64,000 nucleotides of DNA from Thalassotalea agarivorans. Lineage in GTDB: Bacteria; Pseudomonadota; Gammaproteobacteria; Enterobacterales; Alteromonadaceae. Both the position numbers and the translations under genes were made by a program. Location: NCBI RefSeq assembly GCF_030295955.1, contig NZ_AP027363.1:806001-870000 (forward strand), in the 5' to 3' direction. Every line of letters starts with the position of its first letter. The first letter of the stretch is position 1. Below the pieces are notes generated by a model that was not told where the DNA came from, made no database searches, and saw only the letters and a list, made by a program, of their open reading frames with translations. Of this stretch, positions 1-8,655 are shown in pieces.

Positions 1-49
1 TGCAACCCCACAACAATGTTAAGGTCAGCATAGCGGTGAGCCCAGTCAT
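1..49 (-). CDS. Possible N-terminus of a lipoprotein (partial)
   Basis: Only the first 16 codons are visible; the rest lies left of the window. Reading the minus strand from an ATG at 47-49 gives MTGLTAMLTLTLLWGC, a hydrophobic stretch ending in Leu-Trp-Gly-Cys, which resembles a lipoprotein signal with the lipidated Cys as the last visible residue. A second in-frame ATG at 29-31 would give a shorter signal. No strong ribosome binding site is visible upstream. The call rests on this short stretch alone and could be a chance reading frame. Confidence 0.3.
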   Translation of the reverse strand, partial: MTGLTAMLTLTLLWGC

Positions 50-195
50 TCGTTTTATTATGTTAGTTCGCACGAAAACATCCCAGTAATTTTAATTCAT
101 TGTCAACGTTACAGGTTACGACACAAATCATCAATAGTTAATTGTTAACAATTTAGGCGGTAGGAGTAGATTTTCTAAACTTTTAATCACTTGCT

Positions 196-237
196 TTAAC
201 ATTTGGGGTCAGAACATGTTCTGACCCCAAATGTTAA
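196..237. repeat. REP-like palindrome, copy 1 (42 bp)
   Basis: This is a perfect inverted repeat centred between 216 and 217. The core half-site is GGGGTCAGAACA, shared with four other copies in the window. In this copy the symmetry runs outward through TTAACATTT on each side, giving arms of 21 bp with no mismatch. It lies in non-coding DNA. Confidence 0.9.
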
Positions 238-390
238 CTAACTAGGTTGGTTTAGTGCTTTTTCTAGGTTGTAAAAGTAAAGAAATTAATTCTTAACTAT
301 ATGATTATATTTGAAATGTTGCGCTAGTGATGTAATTGGGCTTAGTAAAAGAGCTAAACATTAGACTTGTATAAATAGAAAATTATAAGC

Positions 391-416
391 TGGGGTCAGA
401 ACATGTTCTGACCCCA
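391..416. repeat. REP-like palindrome, copy 2 (26 bp)
   Basis: This perfect inverted repeat is centred between 403 and 404 and carries the same GGGGTCAGAACA half-site with one extra base pair on each side. The outer symmetry stops at 390/417 (C opposite A). It lies just beyond the 3' end of the S9 peptidase gene, where it could act as an RNA hairpin at the transcript end. Confidence 0.9.
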
Positions 417-430
417 AATTTAAGGGGGAG

Positions 431-2464
431 TTAGTTTTTGTATTTGTCGAACCAAGCGACGATATAGCCGATTTTTTGGATCAAGTTACTTGGTTTCGCA
501 GCAATACCGTGTGACGCTTTTGGAATGCGCACCATAGCGGTATCTACTCGATTAAGCTTAAGAGCTTGGTAGTATTGCTCCGTTTCGCTCATTGGCGTAC
601 GGTAATCTACTTCACCAGTGAGTAACATCGTCGGTGTTTTAACATTGCCAACAAGAGAGAGTGGCGAGTGTTTCCATAAGTGCTCAACATGCTCCCAAGG
701 TTTGCCAGGCATCCAATACTGGCTGAAGTATGTATAGCCATCTGCTGTCAGTGTGAAACTTAACCAGTTGATCACTGGCTTCGCAACAACGGCAGCCTTA
801 AAACGGTCTGTTTTACCCACGATCCACGCGGTAAGTACTCCACCACCCGAACCACCAGTAACAAACAAATTGTCAGTATCAATATTACCTTTAGCAACAA
901 CCTGATCGACGATATCCATTAAATCATCGTAATCTTGCGATGGGTAATTGTGATGAATCAAATTGGCAAACTCTGCGCCATACGATGTTGAACCTCTAGG
1001 GTTTGCCCATACAACCGCGTAGCCTTTAGCAACCATCATTTGTACTTCGCTACTAAAGTTAGGGCCGTAGGCTGTGTGTGGGCCTCCATGAATCTCTAGT
1101 ATCAGGGGTACTTTTTCGCCTTTTTTAACGTCTGGGTAAGCAACCCAAGCTTCGATTTCACGTTTATCGACACTTGATTTAGCGACAACTTTTTCCACTT
1201 TAGCGACATATTTATCCGCTAATAAGTCGGAGTTAAAATCAGTAAGTGTGCGCTGTTTACCACTTGTTAGTACCGCTAAGTCAGCCGGTTTCGCGCTGGT
1301 ACCTAACGTATATGCAATGGCATTTTGACGAGAAACTGCAAAATCGCCTGACGTATAAGGTCGACCTAAAGATTGGCCGCCTAATGTAATGTTAGTTGGG
1401 CTAATTTTATTGCTTAGCGAAACATAACTGACGGTTTTCTGGCCATGATCATCATGTGAGAAATATAAGCCTTTACTATTGCTGTTCCACACAATTTTAT
1501 TGATACCGCGATCTAACTGTTTAGCCAAAACCTTTTCATTTTTGCCATTGAGATCAGAAACAACAATGTAAGCATTCTGATGACTCATTTTAGTATCAAC
1601 AAAGCTTAGTCTTGCCATCAGTTTACCGTTTGGACTAATAGTTGCGGCAAAGTCTGGTCCTTTGTTATTGGTGATTTTGGCTATATCTAAACTAGTTACA
1701 TTGACCTTGTATATATCGGCTTCTAGTGGTTGATATTCATAGTCTTCATTTAAGTTTCCGCCAAAATAAAGGCTATCATTTTTTGCAGACCACGTAAGCG
1801 GGCCAGAAATACTACCTTGTTGAGCTGTTATTTGTTTGGCGCTACCACCGTTGGCAGGAACAACATAAATCTGATTGAAGCCAGCTGGCAAAAATCCAGC
1901 GCCGTCAGAGCGATAGTTTGTTGCATCGATAAACGTCGCATTACCAGCCCACTCAGCCCCTTTTGGTTTTTGAGGCATATCAGTAAACAGCACGGCAGGT
2001 TTTTCAGGAGTAAACATAATAAAGGCGATATGCTTACCGTCATTTGACCATGAAATCGCGCTTGGTGACTTCTGTAAATTGGTTACTCTCACCGTCTGCG
2101 CGGTATCCAAAAAGCGCACATACAACTGCGGCGCACCTTCTTGCGTGCTAATGTATGCGAGTCTGTCTCCTTGTGGGGATAGCTTTGGCATATATGCATT
2201 GTATGCCCCTGATACGAGTGGACGTTCGTTACTGCCGTCAATATCTACTTGCCATAAGTTGATACGAGGTGCGTCGGTCATTACATCGAAACTGCGACGC
2301 TCAAAAATGACCGTTTTTCCATTATTAGCAAATATCGGTGAGGAGACATACTCAAGCTCAAACAAATCTTGATACTGCAACGCCTTTTTGCCGCTATTGG
2401 CAATGGCGATATTGGTCATTAATAAGAGCGAAATCGCTGCCCAGATGAATAATTTCTTATACAT
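431..2464 (-). CDS. S9 family (prolyl oligopeptidase-type) serine peptidase, exported
   Basis: A secreted peptidase of the acylaminoacyl-peptidase/dipeptidyl-peptidase type, expected to cleave peptides in the periplasm. The N-terminus (MYKKLFIWAAISLLLMTNIA) is a signal peptide. Residues of about 30-400 look like PD40/WD40-type propeller repeats (motifs such as ISPNGKLMA and LSPQGDRLAY). The C-terminal alpha/beta-hydrolase domain has the nucleophile motif GGSGGG (Ser about 539), an Asp in GEVDYRTP (about 620) and a His in ASHGI (about 652), forming a complete triad. I chose the ATG at 2462-2464 (677 aa); a TTG four codons upstream is possible, but GGAC sits well placed for the ATG. The gene is monocistronic as far as can be seen. 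The family is clear; the substrate is unknown. Confidence 0.92.
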   Translation of the reverse strand: MYKKLFIWAAISLLLMTNIAIANSGKKALQYQDLFELEYVSSPIFANNGKTVIFERRSFDVMTDAPRINLWQVDIDGSNERPLVSGAYNAYMPKLSPQGDRLAYISTQEGAPQLYVRFLDTAQTVRVTNLQKSPSAISWSNDGKHIAFIMFTPEKPAVLFTDMPQKPKGAEWAGNATFIDATNYRSDGAGFLPAGFNQIYVVPANGGSAKQITAQQGSISGPLTWSAKNDSLYFGGNLNEDYEYQPLEADIYKVNVTSLDIAKITNNKGPDFAATISPNGKLMARLSFVDTKMSHQNAYIVVSDLNGKNEKVLAKQLDRGINKIVWNSNSKGLYFSHDDHGQKTVSYVSLSNKISPTNITLGGQSLGRPYTSGDFAVSRQNAIAYTLGTSAKPADLAVLTSGKQRTLTDFNSDLLADKYVAKVEKVVAKSSVDKREIEAWVAYPDVKKGEKVPLILEIHGGPHTAYGPNFSSEVQMMVAKGYAVVWANPRGSTSYGAEFANLIHHNYPSQDYDDLMDIVDQVVAKGNIDTDNLFVTGGSGGGVLTAWIVGKTDRFKAAVVAKPVINWLSFTLTADGYTYFSQYWMPGKPWEHVEHLWKHSPLSLVGNVKTPTMLLTGEVDYRTPMSETEQYYQALKLNRVDTAMVRIPKASHGIAAKPSNLIQKIGYIVAWFDKYKN

Positions 2465-2549
2465 ATTTTTGTCCAAAGTACTTTAGTTATTAACAATTAA
2501 CTTTATGTTATTTGGACTTAAATTCAAATGGTTGGGTAGGGCATTTGCG

Positions 2550-3005
2550 CTAGAATACAAAGATTGCGCGATACTCTTGTGAGACTGTCGCATCAAATAG
2601 TCGATATTCAGATAATGCGGAACGTGCGACCTGTTTGTCTTTGTTATCAACAGAGAGCATGCAAAAGTTGTTGCTGCAATGTAGTACGTGCACATCGATA
2701 GTGCTGATTTTAAAAGCAAGTTGATTACGCTCATCCTCGATATTTGCTGCCAGAGGCTTTTGCATCAACTCAGGTGATTGGTTGAATTGCTGATTTTGAA
2801 GTATTTGCTGTGCAAGCGCTGCATGGGTGCTGCCTTGCTGCGTAAACTTTTTGATCGCTAGTGCTAGTCTGTTTTTTTCTTCCAAAAGCAATTTGTCATT
2901 ATTAGCAATAGCTTGCTCAGACTCTTGCTCGCTAGATTCGCGAGCCTTATTAATGAAATATGACGTCAACGCGATTACAACAACAATTAGTAGAATGTTT
3001 TTCAT
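2550..3005 (-). CDS. Small membrane-anchored protein of unknown function, coupled to radA
   Basis: A 151-aa protein that I do not recognise. Residues 1-18 (MKNILLIVVVIALTSYFI) form one membrane segment or uncleaved signal; the rest is polar, with a likely helical stretch (about 20-65, rich in Glu, Lys and Gln) and a C-terminal part holding Cys in HCSNNFCML, a possible disulfide pair. It follows radA by 10 bp: its ribosome binding site (TAAGGAGTGG) overlaps the radA stop codon, so the two are almost certainly co-transcribed and translationally linked. Topology suggests a periplasmic C-terminus. No function is assigned. Confidence 0.75.
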   Translation of the reverse strand: MKNILLIVVVIALTSYFINKARESSEQESEQAIANNDKLLLEEKNRLALAIKKFTQQGSTHAALAQQILQNQQFNQSPELMQKPLAANIEDERNQLAFKISTIDVHVLHCSNNFCMLSVDNKDKQVARSALSEYRLFDATVSQEYRAIFVF

Positions 3006-3015
3006 ATTCCACTCC

Positions 3016-4383
3016 TTACAGTATTGCGTCTAGCGCCTCGCTTAATTTCTTAATACCAATCACTTCCATACCTTTGACGCTGTCTTTAGGCACATTGGTA
3101 TAAGGCACTATCGCTTTCTTAAAACCATGTTTTGCCGCTTCGTTTATTCGTTCTTGTCCACTTGGTACAGGACGAATTTCACCTGATAAACCTACTTCAC
3201 CAAATACAACTAAGTCTTGTGGTAATGCGCGATCACGAAAACTCGACACCAGCGCAAGTATTAACGCTAAATCAATACCGGTTTCGGCAACTTTTACACC
3301 GCCAACCACATTAACGAAGACATCTTGGTCGTTCATTTGCAGGCCACCATGACGATTAAGTATAGCAAGTAACATAGCAAGTCTATTTTGCTCAGCACCT
3401 ACAACTACTCTTCGCGGGTTTCCTAACGCGCTGTGATCTACTAACGCTTGTATCTCTACAAGCAATGGCCTTGTCCCTTCCCACACAACCATAACCACAG
3501 AACCAGGTGTTTGTTCTTCGCCTCGTGTGAGGAATATTGCTGATGGGTTTTTAACTTCTTTTAACCCCGCTCCCGTCATGCCAAAAACACCCAGCTCATT
3601 TACCGCACCAAAACGGTTTTTGTTACCGCGCAGTGTACGAAAACGAGAATCTGTGCTCCCTTCAAGCATTATCGAACAATCGATGCAGTGCTCCAATACT
3701 TTAGGACCAGCAAGCGAACCGTCTTTAGTGACATGACCGACAATGATCATGGCAACGTGATGAAGTTTAGCGAATCGCGTTAAAAAGGCTGCTGTCTCTC
3801 TTACCTGCGATACACTGCCCGGAGCAGACTGAATATCAGACATATGCATAACTTGAATCGAGTCGATAACCATGATTTTAGGTTGTTCTCGCTCTGCAAT
3901 ATGACAAATATTCTCAACGCTAGTCTCACTTAGCATTTTTAGTTTGTCTGTTTTTAATCCTAAACGGTTGGCTCTCATGGCAACTTGTTGCAGTGATTCT
4001 TCACCAGTGACATACAGCGCAGACATGCTATCAGCGAGGGCACACATGGTTTGTAGAAGTAAGGTACTTTTACCCGCACCAGGCTCTCCACCAATGAGTA
4101 TGGCACTACCCGGCACAATACCGCCGCCAAGCACTCGGTCAAATTCGCTAAAACCAGACGAAAAGCGGGGTAGATCAGTTAAATCAATTTCTTCAAGCGT
4201 TTGAACTTTGGCTTCTGTTAATCCGGCAAAACCTGAAAAATTACCACCTCGGCCTACTGGCGCTTTAGGTTGGCGAAATTCCGAAATAGTATTCCACGCT
4301 TTGCATTCGGTACATTGCCCTAACCAACGCGAATATTCCGCGCCACAGTCGGTGCACACAAATAAGGATTTAACTTTTGCCAT
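3016..4383 (-). CDS. radA: DNA repair protein RadA (Sms)
   Basis: RadA is a hexameric RecA-like ATPase that drives branch migration during recombinational repair. The 455-aa protein matches the usual length. It has an N-terminal C4 zinc finger (Cys10, 13, 24, 27), a Walker A motif GGEPGAGKST at 98-107, a Walker B strand (IMVIDSI), the RadA-specific KNRFG motif, and a Lon-protease-like C-terminal domain (FVNVVGGVKV, then GEVGLSGEIRPV). All diagnostic parts are present. It is followed directly by the 151-aa membrane protein in the same operon. In E. coli radA follows serB; here serB is about 2.5 kb away with other genes between. Confidence 0.97.
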   Translation of the reverse strand: MAKVKSLFVCTDCGAEYSRWLGQCTECKAWNTISEFRQPKAPVGRGGNFSGFAGLTEAKVQTLEEIDLTDLPRFSSGFSEFDRVLGGGIVPGSAILIGGEPGAGKSTLLLQTMCALADSMSALYVTGEESLQQVAMRANRLGLKTDKLKMLSETSVENICHIAEREQPKIMVIDSIQVMHMSDIQSAPGSVSQVRETAAFLTRFAKLHHVAMIIVGHVTKDGSLAGPKVLEHCIDCSIMLEGSTDSRFRTLRGNKNRFGAVNELGVFGMTGAGLKEVKNPSAIFLTRGEEQTPGSVVMVVWEGTRPLLVEIQALVDHSALGNPRRVVVGAEQNRLAMLLAILNRHGGLQMNDQDVFVNVVGGVKVAETGIDLALILALVSSFRDRALPQDLVVFGEVGLSGEIRPVPSGQERINEAAKHGFKKAIVPYTNVPKDSVKGMEVIGIKKLSEALDAIL

Positions 4384-4454
4384 GAGATATTTTGGTTTGA
4401 ATGGTGTTTGCCAATCTTATATCAAAACGCCTCGTTTTGATAAGAAAATTAGCA

Positions 4455-4481
4455 TAAAAAAGCCAGTCATTGACTGGCTTT
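4455..4481 (-). terminator. Rho-independent terminator of the DUF481 gene
   Basis: Arms AAGCCAGT and ACTGGCTT (extendable toward the centre) are followed on the minus strand by a T6 run. It lies 19 bp past the stop codon of the DUF481 protein gene and before radA reads away on the same strand, so it separates the two transcripts. Confidence 0.8.
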
Positions 4482-4499
4482 AAATTAATAAAAATAAGA

Positions 4500-5591
4500 T
4501 TAAAAGTCGTAGCTAACACTTACCACAAAACGCGTATCGTTTTGCTCTGGCACTAAGCCTGTATCGTCAGCTTTTGGATTATCTGTTCTATCTACGTAGT
4601 AGGTGAAATTCACGTCTAAGTCATTGACCACTGAAATCTCGATACCTGTTTCTAAGTGGTGCAAATAATTACCAGCTTCTTCACTTACTTTCTTAACGTT
4701 GTAATCAAAGAAGTAATCTACGTCAGAAACGATTTCCCAATCGAATGTTGTCGAAAAGGAAACAACGTAAGAATCTTCTTCGTCCTCTTCACCAGCAGCA
4801 ACTACATCAAATTTGGTGATTTGATAACTTGGACCAAGCGCCATTTCAAGAGTAATGTCCGACGTGTCAACTAACGTATAACCCAACGCAATACCTAATG
4901 TGTTTCTTGAATGGATGTTTTGGAATTCATCTGAGAAGTACTCGTAATCCGCTGCTCTAAAGAACAAACGTTGACTAATAAATAAATCAAAGAAAGAATT
5001 TACACGGTCACTGTTGACTGTTGTTGTTTCTATACCTGTGGTGACATCAGTCGACTTACTGTGCGAACCTAAATAATTGGTTTGGAAACGAGAAGACGAT
5101 GAACGTCGCTTAATTTCTGCTGTTGTAGTGATATCTTGTTGCTTGGTGTTACCGTCTTTAATATCTAAACCAAAGCTAATACTACCATCCCAAAGTCCCC
5201 ATTCGTCATCTGCGGCAGAAGCGATAGAGATTAACATACTGGCATCAACGGCTTGCCCGCCGATTGTTATCTGCCCATCTTTGTATACTAAACGACCCTC
5301 TAAAATACGGTCATCGGTTAGGCGAATACTTTGGCTGTCTTTACTATAGAGCTCGGCAACATCACCCCAATCAATCGATAATAGTCCTAAGTTATCACTG
5401 TCAAACTCTAAACTATCATCATACAGGGCGACCAAATCACCTTTTAGCCATTCGTTTGACGTGAGCTTTAGCCAATCCCACTCATTATCTACAACAGGTG
5501 CAGGTGTTTGATTTTGTGCAAACACGGCGCCACTCAAAACCAGAGAGATAGCAACAAACGTTGCTACGAGAAATTTAGAGAATTTCAACAT
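4500..5591 (-). CDS. DUF481 (YdiY-like) outer-membrane protein
   Basis: A 363-aa exported protein. The first 25 residues form a Sec signal peptide ending in VFAQ. Residues of about 30-125 form a small N-terminal domain (TSNEWLKGDLVALYDDSLEF, then a second similar segment, RILEGRLVYKDGQI) of the kind often seen before DUF481. The rest has alternating aromatic/polar strands ending in SVSYDF, typical of a beta-barrel with a C-terminal aromatic residue. AAAGGGG precedes the ATG. DUF481 proteins are predicted barrels, some acid- or salt-induced; the role is not known. A second DUF481 gene lies at 61220-62032. Confidence 0.85.
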   Translation of the reverse strand: MLKFSKFLVATFVAISLVLSGAVFAQNQTPAPVVDNEWDWLKLTSNEWLKGDLVALYDDSLEFDSDNLGLLSIDWGDVAELYSKDSQSIRLTDDRILEGRLVYKDGQITIGGQAVDASMLISIASAADDEWGLWDGSISFGLDIKDGNTKQQDITTTAEIKRRSSSSRFQTNYLGSHSKSTDVTTGIETTTVNSDRVNSFFDLFISQRLFFRAADYEYFSDEFQNIHSRNTLGIALGYTLVDTSDITLEMALGPSYQITKFDVVAAGEEDEEDSYVVSFSTTFDWEIVSDVDYFFDYNVKKVSEEAGNYLHHLETGIEISVVNDLDVNFTYYVDRTDNPKADDTGLVPEQNDTRFVVSVSYDF

Positions 5592-5710
5592 TGTTACCCC
5601 TTTAATGCATTAGCACGAGCGATACAACAATATTCGCCTATAGATGTTTTATATAACTTACGATAATTAATGTAAATTTACAAAAAATAGATATTAATAT
5701 AACTAAATTT

Positions 5711-6097
5711 TTACAAATAATTTAACCAAGTATCAATGCGCAACATGATTGCTTGTAGCAGTTCAGGTATCGAGCCTAAGTCATTGGTATAAATAACGGT
5801 CGTACCATAGGCCCCAGCGGGTATATTACTTACTTGTTTTTGTAGCGCTTCAGGGATACTGGTTGAATCAAGTTTTAGATAAACAATAAAGGGGGAATGA
5901 GCAATAAAGTCGCTTGATAAGCTTTGGTCACTAGTTTGCAGCTTTCCGCCCTGAGTTTGCTGCACTATACCTAACACTTCTCCTTTGATCATCTTGAAGT
6001 GACTGCTGACGTGCAGTTGATTTCTAACCCTGCGCTTAATCCAACTGAAAGTAGTGCGTTGATGTATGGCATCAGAATGAGAGGTATTTTGTAGCAC
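5711..6097 (-). pseudogene. C-terminal remnant of a HlyD-family membrane fusion protein
   Basis: The 128-residue reading frame looks like only the last third of a HlyD/EmrA/YiaV-type periplasmic adaptor. Motifs that fit are GEVLGIVQQTQGG (beta-barrel start), AHSPFIVYLKLD, IPAGAYGTTVIYT and the terminal MLRIDTWLNYL. The lipoyl/hairpin domains and the N-terminal membrane anchor (roughly 200 residues) are missing; where they should be, a divergent barrel gene begins at 6099. The frame opens with a GTG and no good ribosome binding site. I read it as a decayed gene fragment, although a short expressed protein cannot be excluded. Confidence 0.55.
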
Positions 6098-6098
6098 G

Positions 6099-6917
6099 AT
6101 GAATGTGGTAAGAATCTATTTTCTCTTAATGTTGCTGCTAAGCGCGGCGCCTAGCATTGCTTCTAAAGACGTTATTGGCCCAGATACAAAGACAAGCGAT
6201 GAATGGCATTATGTTATAGCTTTTCCAATGGTGTGGGCACCTTCAATCGACGGCTCGATTACCAGCGAACTAGAGCGGGTCGATTTGACTGTGCCGTTTG
6301 ACGACATTTTAGAAAACCTCAACTGGGGCATTATTGGCGAGCTATATGCTCAAAAAGGCCCGTGGCTATACAGTTTGCGGCTTGACTTTATGCGGGTAAA
6401 AGGCGAGTCAGTGACAGAAGGGCTTACGGGCCCCATTACAGGGGGTATTATTTCGCCAGGGCATGTCTATGATATTAAACTCGATATGGCAGCCAATGAT
6501 TTTTTAGCTGGTTATGAAGTGCTACCAGGTTTTCGAGTTTTTACCGGCGTACGTCAAATCTATGCAAAATTAGATGTAGACGTGTCTCCACGCAGTGATG
6601 ATGGCTTGATTAACATAAGCAAAAACTTAAACATAGCGCACGACAATGATTTTGATTGGCTCGTAGGTATGACCTATAGACATTGGTTTAGCGACAATTG
6701 GGGCATGTCAGTGGGTTTTGATACTAAGATTGCTGGCGAAAGTGATCGTGATAACGGCTTTAATGTGACCGCTATGTATCGATTTGGCGAGCTTCATAAC
6801 ATCTGGATTGGTTACCGTTACCTACATATTGGTAATGATGTTAAAAAAGACGATATTGTTGAGCGGACGGACTTTAAACAGCAAGGCCCACAATTGGGGT
6901 GGGCCTTTACCTTTTAA
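6099..6917 (+). CDS. Outer-membrane beta-barrel protein
   Basis: A 272-aa protein with a signal peptide (MNVVRIYFLLMLLLSAAPSIAS) and alternating strand patterns (YSLRLDFMRV, FLAGYEVLPGFRVFTGVRQIYA, WIGYRYLHIG) ending in Phe (GWAFTF), all typical of an outer-membrane barrel. The segment after the signal (FPMVWAPSIDGSI, then VDLTVPFDDILENLNWG) resembles a widespread family of uncharacterised barrels. No ligand can be predicted. It begins 1 bp from the start of the HlyD remnant on the other strand, and the ribosome binding site is weak, so the upstream region may have been rearranged. It converges on serB with only 4 bp between the stop codons. Confidence 0.8.
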   Translation: MNVVRIYFLLMLLLSAAPSIASKDVIGPDTKTSDEWHYVIAFPMVWAPSIDGSITSELERVDLTVPFDDILENLNWGIIGELYAQKGPWLYSLRLDFMRVKGESVTEGLTGPITGGIISPGHVYDIKLDMAANDFLAGYEVLPGFRVFTGVRQIYAKLDVDVSPRSDDGLINISKNLNIAHDNDFDWLVGMTYRHWFSDNWGMSVGFDTKIAGESDRDNGFNVTAMYRFGELHNIWIGYRYLHIGNDVKKDDIVERTDFKQQGPQLGWAFTF

Positions 6918-6921
6918 AAGC

Positions 6922-7974
6922 TTACTTTAACCAATGAACTAGCAAGTCTAGCCCGTGAAAGTTAATACTTGCGTCGGCTTGTTGTTGCACAATGGGTTTT
7001 GCTTCAAAAGCAACACCAAACTGAGCAGCAGCCATCATTGTTAGATCGTTAGCACCATCACCCATGGCAACAGTTTGCGCATGCGCAATACCATGTTTAT
7101 TGGCTAAAAAAGCAAGTGAATCGGCTTTTGCCTGCGCATCAACCACATCGCCTAGTACTTTACCCGTTAGTTTGCCATCAACAATCTCAAGTGTATTAGC
7201 AAAAGTTTGATCTAAGCCTAACTGCACTTTTAAGTGTTCAGAAAAATAGGTAAAGCCACCCGATGCAATGGCAATTATCCAACCATGCTGCTTTAACTCA
7301 GCGATAAGCTGTTCTAGCCCATCCATAAGAGGTAAGTGTTCACATACTTGCGATAGTATTGACTCTGGCGCATCGGCTAATGTCGCAACACGTTGATGTA
7401 GGCTTTGGGCAAAGTCTAGCTCACCTTGCATGGCAAGTTCAGTTACTTTAGCAACTTCTTCGCCAACGCCCGCAAGTGCTGCAATTTCGTCGATACATTC
7501 AATTTTTATCGTGGTTGAATCCATATCCATCACTAACACACCTGGTTGCGAAAGAGCAGGTACATTTTCCACAATTGCAGCTTCTAGCTGATGCTCTGCA
7601 ATAATCGCGGTAAGCGTTTGGCGCGCAGTTTTAATATTGTCACAAGCAATCGCAAAGCGAATACTGGTTTTATCTAAAAGGGTATTAATAGCGTTGACTG
7701 CAAACAGCGTTATCGCGCACTGCTGTGCAATTTGGTTTAACTGTTGCCAACTTATAGAGGCAAAAACCACAAGCTCAATCGAACTTTCGGCATCTTCACT
7801 CGTAAATGGAAACGCAAAGGCATCTTCGTGTTTTAGCAATTGAGTAGCGCAGATAATACCTTGTGCAGAAAGCTCAAAGGGTAGAGGCGCTGTAATGGCA
7901 TTTAACTGCAATGTTTGTTCAAGGGATTGAGTAGCGAAATCGTTAAAGCTTAACTGCGAACAAAGCACGGACAC
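6922..7974 (-). CDS. serB: Phosphoserine phosphatase SerB
   Basis: SerB dephosphorylates L-phosphoserine in the last step of serine synthesis. The 350-aa protein has the HAD motif I VLVMDMDSTT (nucleophile Asp150, general acid Asp152), motif II in IAIASGGF, and motif III GDGANDLTMMAAA. The about 145-residue N-terminal part is a regulatory domain as in E. coli SerB, weakly conserved. It is divergent from ytjB across a short gap, the same arrangement as serB/ytjB in E. coli, which supports both calls. Confidence 0.96.
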   Translation of the reverse strand: MSVLCSQLSFNDFATQSLEQTLQLNAITAPLPFELSAQGIICATQLLKHEDAFAFPFTSEDAESSIELVVFASISWQQLNQIAQQCAITLFAVNAINTLLDKTSIRFAIACDNIKTARQTLTAIIAEHQLEAAIVENVPALSQPGVLVMDMDSTTIKIECIDEIAALAGVGEEVAKVTELAMQGELDFAQSLHQRVATLADAPESILSQVCEHLPLMDGLEQLIAELKQHGWIIAIASGGFTYFSEHLKVQLGLDQTFANTLEIVDGKLTGKVLGDVVDAQAKADSLAFLANKHGIAHAQTVAMGDGANDLTMMAAAQFGVAFEAKPIVQQQADASINFHGLDLLVHWLK

Positions 7975-8055
7975 GGGGTTTCCTTTTAATAAACTATTTA
8001 ATTCTTGGGTAATTCGCCTTATAGTGTAGCCAGCAAACGCTGCTATAAGTTGAGC

Positions 8056-8655
8056 ATGAATTTTTCAGATAAGCCTTTATACCCTAAACAGTCGCCGATT
8101 TATAATAAAATAATGCAATTAGCTATTGCGATTGTGTTGGTTGTTGTCATTTTAGTAACCAGCCTAAATAGCTATCGCAACAACCAAGAGGCGATTACTG
8201 AGCATTTCTACGCCATGGGCCAAGCCTTTTTGGCGCAGTCGGCTAATGCCGTATCGCTTTTGAGCGATGGCAAAGACGCTAAAAAGCTCAAAGCCTATCT
8301 AGATATTACCGCGCAAAATGAGTTTGTTCGCAGTATTCATTTCTATAGCCATACCGGTGAATTAATGCATCAAAGTGGCGACGCTATTGATATTAAATCC
8401 TTATATGGTGTTGGCCCATATGGTGAAGCAGAGCAAGACAAATATGCGCCGTTTGTTATTGAAGTACCAGCAGGTAAAAATCAAGGATATATGCGAATTA
8501 CGCTCGACAAAGAGCAAATTGAAGCATCGTTAAATGAAGCAAACGCCAAAACAGATCAAACGCAACGTATCTTATTACTGTTAGCTGGCATCGTTGGCTT
8601 TTTGCTGACGCGCGGCTCAAGTCGATTCTCTCGCCAAGGTTTTAGAGCCTCTTAA
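8056..8655 (+). CDS. ytjB: YtjB/Smp family membrane protein
   Basis: A 199-aa inner-membrane protein of the YtjB (Smp, AhpA) family. It has a membrane segment at about residues 17-38 (IMQLAIAIVLVVVILVTSL), a periplasmic sensor-like domain, and a second segment (ILLLLAGIVGFLLTRG) followed by FSRQGFRAS, a tail strongly conserved in E. coli YtjB. The start is placed at the ATG at 8056; a TTG at 8005 would add 17 poorly matching residues. It is divergent from serB, the conserved order. Its TAA overlaps the stop codon of yjjV on the other strand (shared TTAA). The function is not established. Confidence 0.85.
   Translation: MNFSDKPLYPKQSPIYNKIMQLAIAIVLVVVILVTSLNSYRNNQEAITEHFYAMGQAFLAQSANAVSLLSDGKDAKKLKAYLDITAQNEFVRSIHFYSHTGELMHQSGDAIDIKSLYGVGPYGEAEQDKYAPFVIEVPAGKNQGYMRITLDKEQIEASLNEANAKTDQTQRILLLLAGIVGFLLTRGSSRFSRQGFRAS

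Larger units (their letters stand above)
50..430. other. Non-coding stretch with two palindromes
   Basis: No convincing gene is seen between the partial gene at the left edge and the peptidase gene. The stretch is AT-rich and holds two copies of the 24-bp GGGGTCAGAACA inverted repeat, at 196-237 and 391-416, the second only 14 bp past the peptidase stop codon. Nothing else was recognised. Confidence 0.6.

Noticed and set aside
196-237. GAACATGTTC core as a LexA (SOS) box
   Set aside because: The Gram-positive box is GAAC-N4-GTTC and the proteobacterial one CTG-N10-CAG; the spacing here differs, and copies lie at gene 3' ends rather than promoters.
1828-2043. Short antisense and same-strand frames inside the S9 peptidase, and similar ones in radA, argS, prfC, tgt, secD and glcB
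   Set aside because: All lie fully inside genes with strong family evidence and have no ribosome binding sites or recognised domains.
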